The notes under the pieces: model-generated
What the model was told of the DNA's origin: nothing
Seen by the model: only the letters and a program-made list of their open reading frames with translations
Databases searched by the model: none
Part shown: positions 6,169-8,528 of the stretch, one piece after another
How positions within the stretch are numbered: the stretch's first letter is position 1
How the letters are laid out: each line of letters starts with the position of its first letter
Translations under genes and position numbers: made by a program
Assembly (NCBI GenBank): GCA_963511305.1
Contig: CAUPIJ010000043.1
Location: 1 to 8,528, forward strand
Direction: 5' to 3'
DNA from: Propionimicrobium sp963511305
GTDB taxonomy: Bacteria > Actinomycetota > Actinomycetes > Propionibacteriales > Propionibacteriaceae
Length of the DNA stretch: 8,528 bases

Positions 6169-6177
6169 ATTTTACCA
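6169..6177 (-). promoter_or_regulatory. Extended -10 promoter of the sigma operon
   Basis: The minus strand reads TGGTAAAAT: a TAAAAT -10 box preceded by the TGn extension. A -35 is not evident at the usual distance, which extended -10 promoters can do without. The start would be near 6162, giving a leader of about 60 bases that carries a small hairpin (CTCAC, six-base loop, GTGAG, complement of 6146-6161). No clear ECF-type GGAAC/GTC pair was found, so autoregulation is not visible here. Confidence 0.45.
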
Positions 6178-6209
6178 TGGTGCTACCTGTTTTCTTATTT
6201 CTGGGGGCT

Positions 6210-6224
6210 TGCATGCAAATTTGC
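6210..6224. repeat. Overlapping palindromes upstream of the sigma promoter
   Basis: TGCATGCA (6210-6217) overlaps the perfect 10-base palindrome GCAAATTTGC (6215-6224). They sit about 35-50 bases upstream of the -10 box of the sigma operon, a place where a regulator could bind. Nothing else shows function. Confidence 0.35.
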
Positions 6225-6458
6225 TTCTGGCCCCGACGTCCCCAACGCCGAGGCCAGAAAATTGAAAACTGGTCGTTGCCGACCTCCGACGAAATTCCCC
6301 TTGATCGTCGCTAAGCGTCTCCCAGAATGCCCATCCGGCACGTCGCGGAATGCCTAGTTGAAGACTGTTTTCACCGGCCTTCATAGATAACGACGCGGTG
6401 AGGTGGCGGTTTCGTTACAACTTTTCAAAAAACTTTTTGTTTCAGATTGCAGGCCAAA
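6225..6458. other. AT-richer intergenic block between sigma operon and ileS
   Basis: No gene or RNA is recognised. The block holds an imperfect inverted repeat at 6252-6274 (GGCCAG, 11-base AT loop, CTGGTC) and, at 6419-6440, A/T tracts including CAAAAA-AC-TTTTTG (6426-6439). The tracts lie about 20-40 bases upstream of the ileS -35 box and could act as an UP-like or bent-DNA element. Confidence 0.4.
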
Positions 6459-6487
6459 TTGGCTTGTTTTTGGACTTAAGACATATT
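6459..6487 (+). promoter_or_regulatory. Probable ileS promoter
   Basis: TTGGCT (6459-6464) and CATATT (6482-6487) are spaced by exactly 17 bases and each matches four of six consensus positions. Transcription would begin near 6494-6496, just before the T-box Stem I at 6509, which fits a leader that consists of the riboswitch only. Confidence 0.45.
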
Positions 6488-6504
6488 GTGTTTCCTGCAA
6501 GGCG

Positions 6505-6666
6505 AAGATGGGGCAATCACCCCGGAGCCGCTGGAAGAACGGCCAAGCGCTCAGTAGAACCAGCAGCAACCAAATTAAGTGGGCAGTTTTCATTAACCGG
6601 CCAAATAGGGTGGTACCGCGGCACATCGTCGTCCCTTTTAACGTGATAATCGCTAGAGAGGGATAA
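6505..6666 (+). promoter_or_regulatory. T-box riboswitch (tRNA-Ile), translational type
   Basis: Senses uncharged tRNA-Ile and controls ileS. The T-box core AGGGTGGTACCGCGG is at 6607-6621. Its antisequestrator folds as AGGG (6607-6610) with CCCT (6633-6636), a seven-base bulge TGGTACC (6611-6617), and a second helix 6618-6622/6628-6632. TGGT in the bulge is complementary to a tRNA end ACCA, matching tRNA-Ile with discriminator A. Upstream, GGGG-CAATCA-CCCC (6510-6523) looks like an ultrashort Stem I with the Ile codon ATC (6516-6518) in its loop followed by A. Stem II is GCTGG (6530-6534) with CCAGC (6560-6564) and a loop-E-like AGTA/GAA internal loop. This layout is known from actinobacterial ileS T-boxes. 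The Stem III and IIA/B parts (6565-6606) were not resolved. Confidence 0.92.
6631..6664 (+). promoter_or_regulatory. Sequestrator hairpin hiding the ileS ribosome binding site
   Basis: GTCCCTTTT (6631-6639) pairs with GAGAGGGAT (6656-6664), nine pairs including three wobbles, with CG/CG (6642-6643/6651-6652) continuing inside. The 3' arm contains the ribosome binding site AGAGAGG that ends four bases before ATG 6667. The CCCT used here is the same one used by the antisequestrator, so the two folds exclude each other. There is no T-run, so this is a translational rather than a termination switch. Confidence 0.8.
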
Positions 6667-8528
6667 ATGAGCGACCAGCCTAAAGCCCGCGCTTACGCCG
6701 AGGTTCCGGTGCAGATCGATCTCGCCGAGATGGACCACGAAGTGCTCAACTTCTGGGCTAAAAACGACACCTTCACGCAAAGCTGGCGGGCGACCGCAGA
6801 CGGCCAACCGTGGACATTCTTTGAGGGCCCGCCCACCGCGAACGGCCACCCCGGCACGCACCACATTGAGGCGCGCGTGTTCAAGGACGTTTTCCCTCGC
6901 TTCAAGACCATGCAGGGCTTCCGCGTAGACCGCAAGGCCGGCTGGGACTGCCACGGCCTGCCCGTTGAGCTGGCCGTCGAGAAGGAGCTGGGCTTCGATC
7001 ATAAGGATCAGATCGAGGAATACGGCATCGAGAAGTTCAACGAGCGTTGCCGCGCCTCGGTGCAGAAGTATGTCGGCGAGTTCAAAGACCTGACCGAACG
7101 CATGGGCTACTGGGTCAACCTCGACGAGGCCTACTGGACGATGAATCCAAGCTACGTCGAGAGCGAATGGTGGGCGCTGAAGAAGATTTTCGACGACGGC
7201 CGCCTGGTCGAGGACTATCGCGTCACCCCGTACTGCCCGAAGGACCAGACCGCGCTAAGTGACCACGAGGTTTCACAGGGCTATAAGGACGTCACCGAGC
7301 CGTCGATTTACGTCCGCATGAAGCTGACCAGCGGACCGTGGGTTGGCGCGGATCTGATCGTCTGGACCACCACGCCCTGGACGCTGGTTTCCAACACCGC
7401 GGTCGCCGTCCACCCGGAGGTGACCTACGTCATGGCCACCCGTGGTGACGATCGAGTCGTCGTGGCTGAGCCGCTGGCCGAGCGCATCCTTGCCGTCGGC
7501 GAGGACGAGGAGGCCTGGCAGATTGCCGAGAAGATCATCGGCGCCGAGATGGAGCGCTGGGGCTACCAGCGCCCTCTGGAGCTGGTCGACTTTGCCGATT
7601 ACTCCGACGAGCCGGCCAACTACATCCTGCTCGCCGATTACGTCACCACCGAGGACGGCACCGGCCTGGTCCACCAGGCCCCGGCCTTCGGCGCCGAGGA
7701 CATGGCCACCTGTCGTGGCTACGGGCTGCCGTTCGTCAACCCGATCGGCCCGGACGGCCACTTCGACGAGTCGCTCGACCTAGTCGGAGGACTGTTCTTC
7801 AAGGACGCCGACAAGCCGGTGATCGACGATCTTCTCGACCGTGGCCTGATGTGGAAGATCCAGAACTACACCCACGCCTACCCGCACTGCTGGCGTTGCG
7901 ACACCCCGCTCATTTACTACGCTCAGCCGAGCTGGTACATTCGCACCACGCACATCAAGGACGCGCTGCTGCGTGAAAACGAGGCCACCAACTGGTTCCC
8001 CGAGCACATCAAGCACGGGCGTTTTGGCGACTGGCTGAACAACAACATCGACTGGGCGCTGAGCCGCAATCGTTACTGGGGCACTCCGCTGCCGATCTGG
8101 CGCAACGACGAGGACCCCACCAAGCTGATCTGCGTCGGCTCGCGAGCCGAGTTGGGCGAGCTGGCGGGCAAGGATCTGAGCGATCTCGACCCGCACCGCC
8201 CGTTTGTCGACGAGATCACCTTCACCGTCGAGGGAACGCCCGGCACCTATCGCAGGGTGCCCGAGGTAATTGACGCCTGGTTCGACTCGGGTTCGATGCC
8301 GTTCGCTCAGTGGGGCTACCCGTATGTCGAGGGCTCCAAGGAACTCTTCGACGAGCACTACCCGGCTGACTTCATCTGCGAGGCGATCGACCAGACCCGC
8401 GGCTGGTTCTACACGCTGATGGCCGTCGGCACGCTGGTCTTCGACCAGAACTCGTACAAGAACGTGCTTTGCCTCGGCCACATCCTCGCCGAGGACGGCC
8501 GCAAGATGAGCAAGCACCTGGGCAACAT
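6667..8528 (+). CDS. ileS: Isoleucyl-tRNA synthetase, IleRS2-like (partial, 3' end missing)
   Basis: Charges tRNA-Ile with isoleucine in the cytoplasm. 620 complete codons are present, of roughly 1,050-1,100 expected for this family; the frame is open to the window edge. The N-terminal FFEGPPTANGHPGTHHIEAR (51-70) carries the class I signature as GTHH (63-66) in place of HxGH. AGWDCHGLPVELAVEKELG follows (91-109). The CP1 editing domain shows WTTTPWTL (233-240) and GTGLVHQAPAFGAED, with the conserved editing Asp at 345. Then come NIDWALSRNRYWGTPLPIW, VIDAWFDSGSMPFAQWGYP, and the second signature KMSKH at 613-617. ATG 6667 is preceded by AGAGAGG inside the T-box sequestrator. The missing part holds the anticodon-binding and C-terminal regions. 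Confidence 0.97.
   Translation, partial: MSDQPKARAYAEVPVQIDLAEMDHEVLNFWAKNDTFTQSWRATADGQPWTFFEGPPTANGHPGTHHIEARVFKDVFPRFKTMQGFRVDRKAGWDCHGLPVELAVEKELGFDHKDQIEEYGIEKFNERCRASVQKYVGEFKDLTERMGYWVNLDEAYWTMNPSYVESEWWALKKIFDDGRLVEDYRVTPYCPKDQTALSDHEVSQGYKDVTEPSIYVRMKLTSGPWVGADLIVWTTTPWTLVSNTAVAVHPEVTYVMATRGDDRVVVAEPLAERILAVGEDEEAWQIAEKIIGAEMERWGYQRPLELVDFADYSDEPANYILLADYVTTEDGTGLVHQAPAFGAEDMATCRGYGLPFVNPIGPDGHFDESLDLVGGLFFKDADKPVIDDLLDRGLMWKIQNYTHAYPHCWRCDTPLIYYAQPSWYIRTTHIKDALLRENEATNWFPEHIKHGRFGDWLNNNIDWALSRNRYWGTPLPIWRNDEDPTKLICVGSRAELGELAGKDLSDLDPHRPFVDEITFTVEGTPGTYRRVPEVIDAWFDSGSMPFAQWGYPYVEGSKELFDEHYPADFICEAIDQTRGWFYTLMAVGTLVFDQNSYKNVLCLGHILAEDGRKMSKHLGN

Noticed and set aside
6517..7002. 161-codon minus-strand open frame
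   Set aside because: Antisense to the T-box and the start of ileS.
7780..8517. 245-codon minus-strand open frame
   Set aside because: Antisense to ileS; Val/Leu/Asp-rich shadow typical of high-GC genes.

Overview
The window looks like the chromosome of a moderately high-GC actinobacterium, plausibly of the Actinomycetaceae type. The grounds are a tRNA-Ser / small SRP RNA / dnaX / ybaB / recR layout, a SigE-like ECF sigma factor, a DUF1707 protein, and an ileS with a translational T-box. I cannot name the genus from sequence alone. All function calls rest on motif recognition and base-pairing by eye; no search was run.

Left part (1-3834). The first ~210 bases hold no gene I can support. A tRNA-Ser(GGA) on the minus strand, with its own terminator, is divergent from the small SRP RNA on the plus strand. 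About 50 bases after the SRP RNA starts a replication/repair operon: dnaX (clamp-loader tau/gamma), ybaB (nucleoid-associated protein) and recR (recombination mediator). All three appear to begin at non-ATG codons. dnaX may be leaderless and has a ~94-residue acidic extension before its AAA+ domain.

Middle (3820-6118). recR meets a convergent three-gene operon across a short 22-bp tandem repeat that holds the stop codons of both converging genes. Read on the minus strand, the operon is an ECF sigma factor of the SigE-like group, a single-pass membrane protein with a Ser/Thr/Pro-rich stalk and an extracytoplasmic domain, and a DUF1707/LiaF-like soluble protein. The first two overlap by eight bases and the third follows 23 bases later. 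I read this as an envelope-sensing or envelope-response module whose membrane protein may control the sigma factor. It lacks the usual zinc anti-sigma motif, and this is the part of the window most likely to be undescribed.

Right part (6102-8528). A 565-base intergenic region holds the sigma-operon promoter and small palindromes on the left, an AT-rich block in the middle, and a sigma70-type promoter followed by a T-box riboswitch on the right. The T-box can be folded in detail: an ultrashort Stem I with the Ile codon ATC in its loop, a Stem II with a loop-E-like motif, the canonical T-box bulge complementary to an ACCA tRNA end, and a hairpin that hides the ribosome binding site. It controls ileS, which runs off the right edge. 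The encoded IleRS has the rearranged GxHH signature in place of HxGH, a feature tied to strong mupirocin resistance in IleRS2-type enzymes.
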